Shown: positions 7,002-12,640 of the stretch, one piece after another | Numbering within the stretch: position 1 is the stretch's first letter | Layout: every line of letters begins with the position of its first letter | Origin: Bacillota bacterium | GTDB taxonomy: Bacteria > Bacillota > Clostridia > Lachnospirales > WQUN01 | NCBI GenBank assembly: GCA_009782085.1 | Contig: WQUN01000106.1 | Span: 1-12,640, forward strand | DNA: 12,640 nucleotides | Direction of reading: 5' to 3' | The notes under the pieces: generated by a model | Database searches by the model: none | What the model was told of the DNA's origin: nothing | The model's input: only the letters and a program-made list of their open reading frames with translations | Position numbers and translations under genes: made by a program

Positions 7002-7030
7002 TTGACAATTTAGTATAGGAATGATACAAT
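7002..7030 (+). promoter_or_regulatory. Consensus sigma-A promoter facing right, no coding gene downstream
   Basis: TTGACA (7002-7007) matches the -35 consensus perfectly and is separated by exactly 17 nt from TACAAT (7025-7030), five of six bases of the -10 consensus. Transcription would start near 7037 on the plus strand. No plus-strand coding gene follows; the transcript would run into the hairpin at 7125-7169. This is among the best promoters in the window and is the main reason for calling a small RNA gene. Confidence 0.75.
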
Positions 7031-7036
7031 AGCATT

Positions 7037-7169
7037 ATATTAAACAGAGAGGAGCGTGCCGGAACACGCTCCCCCCTGCGGCCCCGCCCACAGGGCTGGC
7101 GGCTGATCTCCTAATTGTTTTCAGAAAATAACCGCCACGGTCATGGGGATGAGAGGGCGGTTATTTTTT
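7037..7169 (+). ncRNA. Candidate structured small RNA between pncB and asd
   Basis: A strong promoter ends at 7030 and a strong intrinsic terminator closes at 7169, defining a plus-strand RNA of about 130 nt with no plausible protein. Near its 5' end is an 8-bp hairpin, GGAGCGTG (7051-7058) with CACGCTCC (7065-7072) around CCGGAA. A very C-rich segment follows (about 7069-7090) with competing small stems, for example CCCTG with CAGGG or CCGCC with GGCGG. AAACA (7042-7046) and TGTTT (7116-7120) could close the whole domain. The probably unpaired TCTCCT (7107-7112) is complementary to the GGAGGA-type ribosome binding sites used here, so a role as an antisense regulator is an inference. It does not resemble SRP RNA, tmRNA or any riboswitch I know, and 6S RNA would be longer. 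Confidence 0.55.
7125..7169. terminator. Bidirectional intrinsic terminator between the small RNA and asd
   Basis: AAAATAACCGCC (7125-7136) pairs with GGCGGTTATTTT (7156-7167), a 12-bp stem with a GC-rich top and a 19-nt loop. On the plus strand the stem runs into TTATTTTTTC, a classic termination tail. On the minus strand, TTATTTTC follows the stem, so it can also stop the asd operon, whose last stop codon is at 7172-7174. Confidence 0.8.
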
Positions 7170-7171
7170 CG

Positions 7172-8161
7172 CTACATCCGCCCCGCCAGCAATTCCGCTA
7201 TCTGCACGGCGTTCGTGGCCGCGCCCTTCCTGGCGTTGTCCGCGACGACCCAGAGGTTGACGCCGTTGTCCGCGCTGAAATCCCGGCGGATCCTGCCGAC
7301 ATAGACCTCGTCCGTCCCGGCGCAGTCCAGCGGCATGGGGTACTCGCCCCTGGCGAAGTCGTTCTTCACGACGACGCCCGGCGCGGCCTTTAGCGTCTCC
7401 ACAAGCTCGCTCATCTCGAACGGCCCGCCCAGCTCCGCGTTCACGCATTCCGAGTGGCCGACGTACACCGGCACTCGCACCGCCGTGGCGGTGATCTTAA
7501 GGTCGGGCGCGCGCATGATCTTGCGCGTTTCGTTGATCATTTTGAGCTCTTCCTTGGTGTAGCCGTCCTCCGTGAACGCGTCGATGTGGGGGATGCAGTT
7601 GCCCGCTATCTGATGCGGGAAATACGCGGCCGGCTCTCCTTTAAGCGTCCTCTCCAGGTCGGCTATGCCGTTCATCCCCGCGCCGGAGACTGCCTGATAC
7701 GTCGAGAAAACGATCCGCTTGATCCCGTACTTCACGTACAGCGGGTAGAGCGCCACCACGGCCTGAATCGTGGAGCAGTTCGGGTTCGCGATGATGCCCT
7801 TGTGTTTGAACGCGTCCTCCGGGTTGACCTCCGGCACGACCAAGGGCACGTCCTCGTCCAGCCTGAAAAAAGAGCTGTTGTCCACCGCCACGCAGCCCTT
7901 CGCGGCGGCGATCGGCGCGAACTTCTCGCTGACGTTCCCCTCCACGCCGAACAGCGCGATGTCGAAGCCCCTGTCGAAGGAATCCTCTTTCAGCTCCTGG
8001 ATGATGTATTCCCGGCCCATGAAGTCTTTCTTTTCGCCCGTCCGGATGTCGAACATCGCGAACGCGTCCGGATCCAGCGGGAAATTCCTCTGCTCCAGGA
8101 CTTTCAGAAAATTCCGGCCGACGTATCCGACGCCCACGATCGCCATTCTGATCTTTTTCAT
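7172..8161 (-). CDS. asd: Aspartate-semialdehyde dehydrogenase
   Basis: This 329-residue cytoplasmic enzyme reduces aspartyl phosphate to aspartate semialdehyde with NADPH, the branch point to lysine/diaminopimelate and to homoserine. The N-terminal GVGYVGRNFL (10-19) is the nucleotide loop and NPNCSTIQ holds the catalytic C129. Q156, R229 and H236 fall at the same spacings as the catalytic residues of the E. coli enzyme (Cys135, Gln162, Arg267 and His274; the last two are 7 apart). VDNSSFFR (93-100) is also typical. The length is usual for the Gram-positive form. ATG 8161 is the only sensible start; the GGAGG site lies a rather long 12 nt upstream. It follows the aspartate kinase gene by 37 nt and is the last gene of the operon, ending 3 nt from the terminator hairpin. 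Confidence 0.95.
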   Translation of the reverse strand: MKKIRMAIVGVGYVGRNFLKVLEQRNFPLDPDAFAMFDIRTGEKKDFMGREYIIQELKEDSFDRGFDIALFGVEGNVSEKFAPIAAAKGCVAVDNSSFFRLDEDVPLVVPEVNPEDAFKHKGIIANPNCSTIQAVVALYPLYVKYGIKRIVFSTYQAVSGAGMNGIADLERTLKGEPAAYFPHQIAGNCIPHIDAFTEDGYTKEELKMINETRKIMRAPDLKITATAVRVPVYVGHSECVNAELGGPFEMSELVETLKAAPGVVVKNDFARGEYPMPLDCAGTDEVYVGRIRRDFSADNGVNLWVVADNARKGAATNAVQIAELLAGRM

Positions 8162-8198
8162 CGTTTAATCATTCCTCCCGTTATTGGATTTGCAGTTT

Positions 8199-9431
8199 CT
8201 AGAATTTCTCGGCGAACTCGAACTCGTTTTCCATGAAAAACCTGTCGTGCACGGCGTTCGCCGCCCTGTCGGCGTCGTGCGCGTCTATCAGCACGGAAAT
8301 CTTTATCTCCGACGTGGAGATCATCATTATGTTGATCCCGGCGTCCGACAAGGCCTCGAACATCTTAGACGCGACGCCCGGGTTGGAGGCCATGCCGGCG
8401 CCCACGACGGAGAGCTTCGCTATCCCGGCGTTATGCGTGATGTCGGTGAAGCCTATGGCGTTCTTGGCCGTCTCCAGGGCCGCGAGGGCCTGTTTCAGGT
8501 CGCTTTTGGCCACGGTGAACGATATGTCCTTGGTGTTGTCGCGGCCGATGGACTGGAGGATTATGTCGACGGAGATCCTCTCCTTGGCCAGAAGCGAGAA
8601 TATCCGGAACGCGATGCCCGGCCTGTCCCTAAGGCCGATCAGCGATATGCTCGCGACGTCCTTGTCCACCGCCAGGCCGCTTATGAATGTATTTTCCACT
8701 TTGCATTCCTCCTTGATTTCGGTCCCCGGGGCGTCGGTAAAGCTCGAGCGGACGACCAGTTTTACGTGATATTTCTTGGCCATTTCCACGGAGCGCGTGG
8801 CCAGAACCTTCGCGCCGAGGGAGGCCAGCTCCAGCATCTCGTCGAAGCTGAGCTCGCCGATCTTCCGCGCGTTTTTGACCACGCGCGGGTCGGCGGTGTA
8901 GACGCCCTCCACGTCGGTGTAAATCTCGCACAGGTCGGCCCCCAAAACCGCGGCGATAGCGGCGGCGGTGGTGTCCGAGGCCCCGCGGCCAAGCGTGGTG
9001 ATGTCGCCGTAGCGGTTGACCCCCTGGAAGCCCGCGATCAGCACGATGTTGTTCTTATCCAGCTCCGTCTGGATCCTCCCGGGCTCGATGCGCCTGATCC
9101 GGGCGTTCTCGTGGGCTGAGGAGGAGTATATGCCGGCCTGGATGCCCGTCAGCGAGACGGCCGGATAGCCTAGGCCGTGGATAGCCATGGACATAAGCGC
9201 CACGGACTGCTGCTCGCCCGTGGACAGCAGCATGGCCAGCTCCCGCTTGCTGGCGTTCGGGTTGACGGAATAAGCCTTTTCATAGAGGTCGTCCGTGGTG
9301 TCGCCTTGGGCGGACAGGACCGCGACGACCTTATTCCCCTGGCGGTAAGTGTCGGTGATGCGCTTCGCCACGCGCAGGACCCGTTCGTTGTCGGCGACGG
9401 ACGAGCCGCCGAATTTTTGTACGATGAGCAA
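8199..9431 (-). CDS. lysC: Aspartate kinase with two C-terminal ACT domains
   Basis: This 410-residue enzyme phosphorylates aspartate with ATP, the committed step of the aspartate family. The kinase domain opens with VQKFGGSSV (4-12) and contains TLGRGASDTTA (146-156) and YTDVEGVYTADPR (171-183). Two ACT domains follow at about 263-325 (GLRDRPGIAFRIFSLL) and 340-400 (NPGVASKMFEALSDAGINIMMISTSEIKISVLI), so allosteric feedback by lysine and/or threonine is expected from the family. The start is TTG at 9431, with AAGGA 8 nt upstream; no ATG or GTG fits, since the conserved lysine is residue 6. A truncated GNAT reading frame runs across this start in another frame. No lysine riboswitch is seen upstream, consistent with transcription from the distant operon promoter. 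The gene symbol follows Bacillus usage; the isozyme class cannot be fixed. Confidence 0.94.
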   Translation of the reverse strand: MLIVQKFGGSSVADNERVLRVAKRITDTYRQGNKVVAVLSAQGDTTDDLYEKAYSVNPNASKRELAMLLSTGEQQSVALMSMAIHGLGYPAVSLTGIQAGIYSSSAHENARIRRIEPGRIQTELDKNNIVLIAGFQGVNRYGDITTLGRGASDTTAAAIAAVLGADLCEIYTDVEGVYTADPRVVKNARKIGELSFDEMLELASLGAKVLATRSVEMAKKYHVKLVVRSSFTDAPGTEIKEECKVENTFISGLAVDKDVASISLIGLRDRPGIAFRIFSLLAKERISVDIILQSIGRDNTKDISFTVAKSDLKQALAALETAKNAIGFTDITHNAGIAKLSVVGAGMASNPGVASKMFEALSDAGINIMMISTSEIKISVLIDAHDADRAANAVHDRFFMENEFEFAEKF

Positions 9432-9607
9432 GTTACCAGTCCTTCCAGAATATATATTTCCGACAGATAATCGACAGTCCGCTCGCCTCTTTGAATGTGC
9501 TCCGGCTGCAAAGCGATCTCGTGTGTGTCAAGCTCATAAAACAACTCGCAAATGGCGGAAACGTCCCCCAAATTGGCTTGGCGGATAACCGTTTTGTTGC
9601 TTTCCAT
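9432..9607 (-). pseudogene. Truncated GNAT acetyltransferase remnant
   Basis: From ATG 9607 the reading frame gives about 50 residues that look like the start of a GNAT N-acetyltransferase: TVIRQANLGDVSAICELFYE, then ELDTHEIALQPEHIQRGERTVDYLSEI. The rest of the domain, including the acetyl-CoA-binding RGKG-type loop and the C-terminal strands, is absent. Beyond about 9458 the frame only carries the ribosome binding site of the kinase gene, then runs on to 9170 as an out-of-frame reading of that gene. The remnant therefore appears to be the 5' end of a gene cut off where aspartate kinase now begins. It still has a possible ribosome binding site (AAGGA, about 11 nt upstream), so a short peptide may be made, and its translation could affect the kinase TTG start. 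Confidence 0.6.
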
Positions 9608-9631
9608 TCGACAAACAGTCCTTTCGAACTA

Positions 9632-10225
9632 TTACAGTGAAAATTCCACCAAATTCTTAAAACTTGTCACGCTTTTGCCTGCGTATTCCAAACCTCTCCT
9701 GTTGAAATATACCGTCCCCATGCCCAACCCGGCGGCGGCCGCCAAATTCCGCCGCCTGTCGTCGATGAAAACGCACTCCGCCGCCGGCTGGCCAAGTTTT
9801 TCAAGCATCAGCCGGTAGATCTCCGGGGACGGCTTTTTCACGCCGGCGTCCCCGCTTATCACGATTTCGTCGAACAGTTCGTTCAGGGCAAACTTATGCC
9901 GGATATACGCGCTCCACTCCGATATGTCGTCCGACAGCAAAGCCAGCCGGAATTTTTCCCTTAAAGCCGCGGCGCACGGCGGAAATTCCCCGTCCATTTC
10001 GAGGGTGTCGAGATAGTTCCTCTCGATCTCCGCCAGGTCGCCCCCGTAACCCACAAGCCGCAGGAACTCATGCGAGGTGAACCTGCCGCACTCCGCCTCG
10101 TCCCAGAGCGGGAAAACCTCCTCTTCGGTCTTTTGCGGAAACGCCCGGCGCACATACGGCATGAACTTCCCGTCCGGGTCCCTCAGAATCACGCCGTGCA
10201 TATCGAAAATCACGGTTTTGAGCAC
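9632..10225 (-). CDS. HAD superfamily hydrolase, subfamily IA
   Basis: This 197-residue cytoplasmic protein has all four HAD motifs: D8-M-H-G-V near the N-terminus, S98 in LLSDD, K130/K131 in GVKKPSPEIY, and D155-D156 in CVFIDDR. An alpha-helical cap occupies about 16-85. The second motif-I aspartate is replaced by H10, a position that also varies (Gly, Asn, Tyr) in YihX-like and epoxide-hydrolase-like members; a phosphatase role is therefore likely but not certain. Start is GTG 10225, one nucleotide after the homoserine dehydrogenase stop, with GGAG 7 nt upstream inside that gene, so translation is coupled. Its place between hom and lysC is suggestive: it could supply a missing phosphatase step for an amino-acid intermediate, but the sequence gives no substrate and a housekeeping phosphatase is equally possible. 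Confidence 0.85.
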   Translation of the reverse strand: MLKTVIFDMHGVILRDPDGKFMPYVRRAFPQKTEEEVFPLWDEAECGRFTSHEFLRLVGYGGDLAEIERNYLDTLEMDGEFPPCAAALREKFRLALLSDDISEWSAYIRHKFALNELFDEIVISGDAGVKKPSPEIYRLMLEKLGQPAAECVFIDDRRRNLAAAAGLGMGTVYFNRRGLEYAGKSVTSFKNLVEFSL

Positions 10226-10226
10226 T

Positions 10227-11459
10227 TTACCACTCCGACCTGTACGAACTCTTTATCTCGACGGACGGGTCCGCCGCTTTCAGCTTTTTCAGGGCCTGGC
10301 CAAAGTCCCTCTCGGACATGGGCGGGGCCAGGAACGCCCGCTGGCCGTTTTCCCCCGCCAGGACGCTCTCGCCGCCGAACGCCGCTTTGACGGCGTCCGC
10401 GGCGTACTTCCCGCCGCCGGTGAACCGGACAAACCGCGCGAAGACCATGTCGTCGAAGGATACGATGTCCGCCGGCTCGCTGTCCCAGACGTGGGGGATG
10501 TGCGTGCCCTGGTGCGAGGCGGCGTAGACTATGTCGCTGGCTATGGCGGCGGCCGTCGGCAGGCTGCCCGCGCCCTTGCCGTAGAGCATGATGTCGTCGG
10601 TTATCCTGCCGGTCACGAACACGCCGTTGTAGGCGTCCTTCACGGCGGAAAGCGGGGTGTCGAGCTTTATAAGAAACGGCGCGACGACGGCCTGGACGGA
10701 GCGCTCGCCGACAATGTCGCCGATGACCAGCAGCTTTATCGTCCTGCCGAATTCGCCGGCCATTATAAAATCGTCCACGGTGACTTCCGACATGCTCTCC
10801 GTGTGGATCGTTTTATAGTCCACGTGCTTGCCGAGCACGAGCGACAGCAAAATCGCCAGTTTCCGGACGGCGTCCACGCCGTTTATGTCGTCCGACGGGT
10901 CCTTTTCGGCGTAGCCCAGGCGCTGGGCCTCTTTCAGGGCCTCCTCGAAGCTCATGCCGTCGTATTCGATCCGCGAGAGGATGTAATTCGTTGTCCCGTT
11001 GACGATGCCCATGATCCGGGTGATCTCGTCGGTCATGAGTATCTGGGTCAGCGGCCTTATCACGGGTATCGCCCCGCCGACGCTGGCCTCGAAGAGGTAG
11101 CTGACGCGGTTTTCCCTGGCCAGAGCCATCAGCTCCGGGCCGTGGGCGGCGACCACGTTCTTGTTGGACGTGACCACGTGCATCCCCCGCGACAGGGCCG
11201 CGCGCGTGTACTCCAGCGCCGGGTGCTCCCCGCCCATAGACTCCACCAGAAGGCTTATCTCGCCGTCGTTCAGAATATCGTTGAAATCGCGGGTAAGCAG
11301 GCTCTCCGCCGGGTCGCCGGGGAAATCCCGCAAATCGCAGACGCGCTTGACGCGGACGCTGTCCTTGGCGATCCCGGCCAGGCGCGCCCCGTTGTGGGCT
11401 ATGGCCCGGTAAACGCCGGAGCCTACCACGCCGTATCCGAGTATGGCTATGTTTATCAT
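10227..11459 (-). CDS. hom: Homoserine dehydrogenase
   Basis: This 410-residue enzyme reduces aspartate semialdehyde to homoserine with NAD(P)H, feeding threonine and methionine. It has GYGVVGSG (8-15) for the nucleotide, TSNK with K100, NGTTNYIL (154-161), and LGYAEKDPSDDINGVDAVRKL. Within the last motif, E185, D191, D196 and K200 have the spacing of the catalytic residues of the yeast enzyme. The C-terminal region (about 345-405) has the size and place of the regulatory ACT domain but is quite divergent, so the strength of threonine feedback is uncertain. ATG 11459 has AGGAGG 7-8 nt upstream and overlaps the previous stop codon (ATGA). Homoserine kinase and threonine synthase genes are not in the window. 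Confidence 0.95.
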   Translation of the reverse strand: MINIAILGYGVVGSGVYRAIAHNGARLAGIAKDSVRVKRVCDLRDFPGDPAESLLTRDFNDILNDGEISLLVESMGGEHPALEYTRAALSRGMHVVTSNKNVVAAHGPELMALARENRVSYLFEASVGGAIPVIRPLTQILMTDEITRIMGIVNGTTNYILSRIEYDGMSFEEALKEAQRLGYAEKDPSDDINGVDAVRKLAILLSLVLGKHVDYKTIHTESMSEVTVDDFIMAGEFGRTIKLLVIGDIVGERSVQAVVAPFLIKLDTPLSAVKDAYNGVFVTGRITDDIMLYGKGAGSLPTAAAIASDIVYAASHQGTHIPHVWDSEPADIVSFDDMVFARFVRFTGGGKYAADAVKAAFGGESVLAGENGQRAFLAPPMSERDFGQALKKLKAADPSVEIKSSYRSEW

Positions 11460-11869
11460 GTGTTTCCCTCCTGTCTGTTCCTCTCGAACCCCTTATACCT
11501 CGTCCCCTGAAACGTCAGCCTGCCCGTATCTCCCTCCGCCAGCAGGCCGTATTCGCTCCCCGGCACGCGCAGCTCCATGCGGTCGCCGCTTTCGACCTCG
11601 AAGGTCGCGTAGTATGTCGTGAACGTCGAAGTATTGTAGACCGACATGTCGCTCCCGGCATGGCGCGAACTTTCGCTGACGGCCGAGCGTTTCGCCGCGA
11701 TCTTCGCGTCCACCGTCAGGACGGGCGAGTTGTTATTTTTATTCCACTGAACGCCGCTTTTTATAACCGCGGCAATAATAACTCCGATAACGAGGACAAA
11801 AATTATGACCGCTATCACCGGAACGGCCGATCCCATAAGTCCAAAACCGCCAAACGCCGGGAATCCCAT
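11456..11869 (-). CDS. DUF2500 family membrane-anchored protein
   Basis: This 137-residue protein has one hydrophobic segment at about 13-37 after a Gly/Phe-rich N-terminus, then a soluble domain typical of DUF2500: SPVLTVDAKIAAKRS (48-62), TTYYATFEVESGDRMELRVPGSEYG, and LTFQGTRYKGFER near the end. The family is widespread in clostridia and has no known function; the beta-rich tail resembles a small SH3/OB-like barrel, which is an inference. ATG 11869 has GGAGG 6 nt upstream. The stop overlaps the hom start by 4 nt (ATGA), and the gene starts 19 nt after the ACT protein ends, so it is firmly embedded in the aspartate operon although nothing in its sequence suggests a metabolic role. Confidence 0.85.
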   Translation of the reverse strand: MGFPAFGGFGLMGSAVPVIAVIIFVLVIGVIIAAVIKSGVQWNKNNNSPVLTVDAKIAAKRSAVSESSRHAGSDMSVYNTSTFTTYYATFEVESGDRMELRVPGSEYGLLAEGDTGRLTFQGTRYKGFERNRQEGNT

Positions 11870-11888
11870 ATCACACCTCCGACAGAAC

Positions 11889-12377
11889 TCATTCCCTCGC
11901 CAATATCTTCATCCCCGACACCCCTTTGTCCGCCGAGATCGCCTCGGCCAGCGCGGAGACGTCGGATTCGCGCGTTTCTATGGTCACGGTGACGTTCGCG
12001 ACGTTGTTGATCGGGATGGTCTGGTTTATCGTCAGGATGTTGGCCCCGTGCCCGGCGATGATGTTCAGCACGCGGGACAAAAGCCCCGGCGCGTTGTCCA
12101 CGTTCATCGCCATGGTGAGGGTGCGGCCCCTGGTGTTCTCGTAAAACGGGAAAACGGCGTCTTTGTACTTATAAAAGGCGCTCCGGCTTATCCCGACGCT
12201 CTCGATAGCCTCCCGGACCGTCCTGATCCGGTTGTGCTCCATCAGGCGCTTTGCCTCCAGCACGCGGAGCATCACCTCTGGCAGGACTGCGGCGTCCACG
12301 ATTATGAGGTTCTTTTCGCCGATGGGCCGGTCGCGGCCGCGGGTGCTTTCTTGCATTGTATTCCGTGCATTCTCCAT
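11889..12377 (-). CDS. UPF0735 (PheB-like) ACT domain regulatory protein
   Basis: This 162-residue cytoplasmic protein has a helix-turn-helix-like segment VREAIESVGISRSAFYKYKDAVFPF (about 54-78), characteristic of the UPF0735/PheB family, followed by an ACT domain (about 86-160: NVDNAPGLLSRVLNIIAGHGANILTINQ). ACT domains bind amino acids, and family members sit beside hom or pheA genes, so amino-acid-dependent regulation is expected but not demonstrated. ATG 12377 is chosen because GGAG lies 5 nt upstream; an in-frame ATG at 12398 lacks a binding site. Compared with the usual family length there are about 15 extra N-terminal residues. It is the first gene of the operon, about 30 nt from the predicted transcription start, and 19 nt ahead of the DUF2500 gene. 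Confidence 0.88.
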   Translation of the reverse strand: MENARNTMQESTRGRDRPIGEKNLIIVDAAVLPEVMLRVLEAKRLMEHNRIRTVREAIESVGISRSAFYKYKDAVFPFYENTRGRTLTMAMNVDNAPGLLSRVLNIIAGHGANILTINQTIPINNVANVTVTIETRESDVSALAEAISADKGVSGMKILARE

Positions 12378-12415
12378 ATGTTCTCCAAACGCGCACATTT
12401 GTATATCGTACAGAG

Positions 12416-12444
12416 ACTATAACACATCCGCCCGAGCGAATCAA
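12416..12444 (-). promoter_or_regulatory. Promoter of the ACT-DUF2500-hom-HAD-lysC-asd operon
   Basis: On the minus strand TTGATT (12439-12444) and TATAGT (12416-12421) are separated by exactly 17 nt, with a TG dinucleotide one base before the -10 box (extended -10). Transcription would start near 12409, leaving a leader of only about 30 nt before the ATG at 12377. This leaves no room for a riboswitch, T-box or attenuator ahead of the first gene, so regulation is probably at initiation or by enzyme feedback. Confidence 0.7.
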
Positions 12445-12476
12445 GTGCTTTTTTATCAAAATTTCGGCTGAGACGA

Positions 12477-12502
12477 ATTTGTTTTTCCGATTTGTTTTTC
12501 CG
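12477..12502. repeat. Perfect 13-bp tandem direct repeat in the divergent regulatory region
   Basis: ATTTGTTTTTCCG occurs twice head to tail with no spacer (12477-12489 and 12490-12502). It lies upstream of the minus-strand operon promoter (about -68 to -93 from the predicted start) and upstream of the plus-strand gene. Adjacent identical units of this size suit a regulator binding site on one face of the helix, but the repeat may be fortuitous slippage. Confidence 0.6.
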
Positions 12503-12552
12503 CTTGCCGCGAATGTTTACAAAATGGTCATACTTTATTCAAACCCGCAATC

Positions 12553-12640
12553 TATACTTTACCCATAAAACACGCGCGCAGTCGCTGCGGACATTGAAAC
12601 CCAGCGGACTATTAAAGTGAATGATGAAAGAGGAGGTAAC
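12553..12640 (+). promoter_or_regulatory. Leader of a plus-strand gene beginning beyond the right edge
   Basis: GAGGAGGT at 12630-12637 is a near-perfect ribosome binding site, and the window ends 3 nt after it, so a plus-strand start codon is expected within the next several bases. A possible -10 box TATACT is at 12553-12558, but no good -35 is found 16-18 nt upstream, so an activator or an alternative promoter is likely. The 70-80 nt leader can form only short stems (for example GCAG/CTGC near 12577-12587), and I recognise no riboswitch. The ATG pair at 12621-12626 has no binding site and is a less likely start. Confidence 0.5.

Noticed and set aside
2975..7018. A very long open frame (over 1,300 codons) on the plus strand
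   Set aside because: It is exactly antisense to several confidently identified genes (DUF488, zinc-ribbon protein, oxidoreductase, pncB), is rich in Arg/Gly/Pro/Ala/Val with no recognisable domain, and has no ribosome binding site. Stop codons are rare there because the minus-strand genes are GC-rich.
7037..7169. 6S RNA, SRP RNA or a lysine riboswitch as explanation for the RNA
   Set aside because: It is too short and lacks the long closing stem of 6S; the SRP apical loop sequences are absent; no gene lies downstream to be controlled by a riboswitch.
8158..8172. Four-codon ORF (Met-Ile-Lys-Arg) whose stop overlaps the asd start codon
   Set aside because: The ribosome binding site is only 1 nt before its ATG, too close for initiation, and the asd start is well defined; most likely chance, although it explains the long spacing to the asd ATG.
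9170..9431. Continuation of the GNAT-like frame into the aspartate kinase gene
   Set aside because: Residues after about 56 have no GNAT character and simply read the kinase gene in another frame.
10077..11510. Long plus-strand open frame opposite hom
   Set aside because: It is antisense to homoserine dehydrogenase, which has all catalytic motifs; the plus-strand product has no homology signal or plausible start.
12399..12640. T-box or lysine/threonine riboswitch ahead of the aspartate operon
   Set aside because: The predicted operon leader is only about 30 nt, and the plus-strand leader shows no T-box motif, aptamer core or terminator/antiterminator pair.
1..12640. CRISPR array, tRNA or rRNA genes, integrase or transposase
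   Set aside because: No regularly spaced repeats, cloverleaf, rRNA-like stretches or recombinase motifs were seen on either strand.

Overview
The window looks like a chromosomal segment of a fairly GC-rich member of the Firmicutes (Bacillota), most likely an uncultured clostridium of the Oscillospirales type. The reasons are strong AGGAGG-type ribosome binding sites before nearly every gene, frequent GTG and TTG starts, a DUF2500 membrane protein, a UPF0735 (PheB-like) ACT protein placed ahead of homoserine dehydrogenase, and simple vegetative promoters. The taxonomic call is an inference. All recognised protein genes lie on the minus strand; a candidate small RNA and a gene starting just past the right edge are on the plus strand.

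Right part (about 12,444 down to 7,125): one aspartate-family amino acid operon, read leftward from a good promoter at 12,416-12,444. Its order is UPF0735 ACT protein, DUF2500 membrane protein, homoserine dehydrogenase, HAD hydrolase, a broken GNAT acetyltransferase remnant, aspartate kinase, aspartate-semialdehyde dehydrogenase. The three enzymes take aspartate to homoserine, and the semialdehyde branch also feeds lysine and diaminopimelate. Gene gaps are -4 to 37 nt. The operon ends at a long hairpin at 7,125-7,169.

Middle (7,171 down to 4,283): an unannotated plus-strand transcription unit with a consensus-like promoter (TTGACA, 17 nt, TACAAT) makes a predicted RNA of about 130 nt. It is C-rich, highly structured and ends on the same hairpin, tail to tail with the asd operon. 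Then come nicotinate phosphoribosyltransferase (NAD salvage) and a Gfo/Idh/MocA sugar-type oxidoreductase with its own promoter.

Left part (4,252 down to 95): a zinc-ribbon multi-pass membrane protein, then a compact cassette of two different DUF488 proteins (their genes overlap by 53 nt) and a dual-OB-type protein, then a subgroup Ic aspartate aminotransferase. The cassette is visibly poorer in GC than its neighbours, suggesting separate acquisition. The first DUF488 protein carries a QMSLF sequence that matches the bacterial sliding-clamp-binding motif. This cassette is the best candidate in the window for an under-described nucleic-acid-related or conflict-related system.

The extreme left edge (1-90) is a nested inverted repeat that could be a small mobile-element remnant and/or a bidirectional terminator. 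The right edge (12,399-12,640) is a divergent regulatory region with a perfect 13-bp tandem repeat and, at the end, a strong ribosome binding site for a plus-strand gene outside the window.
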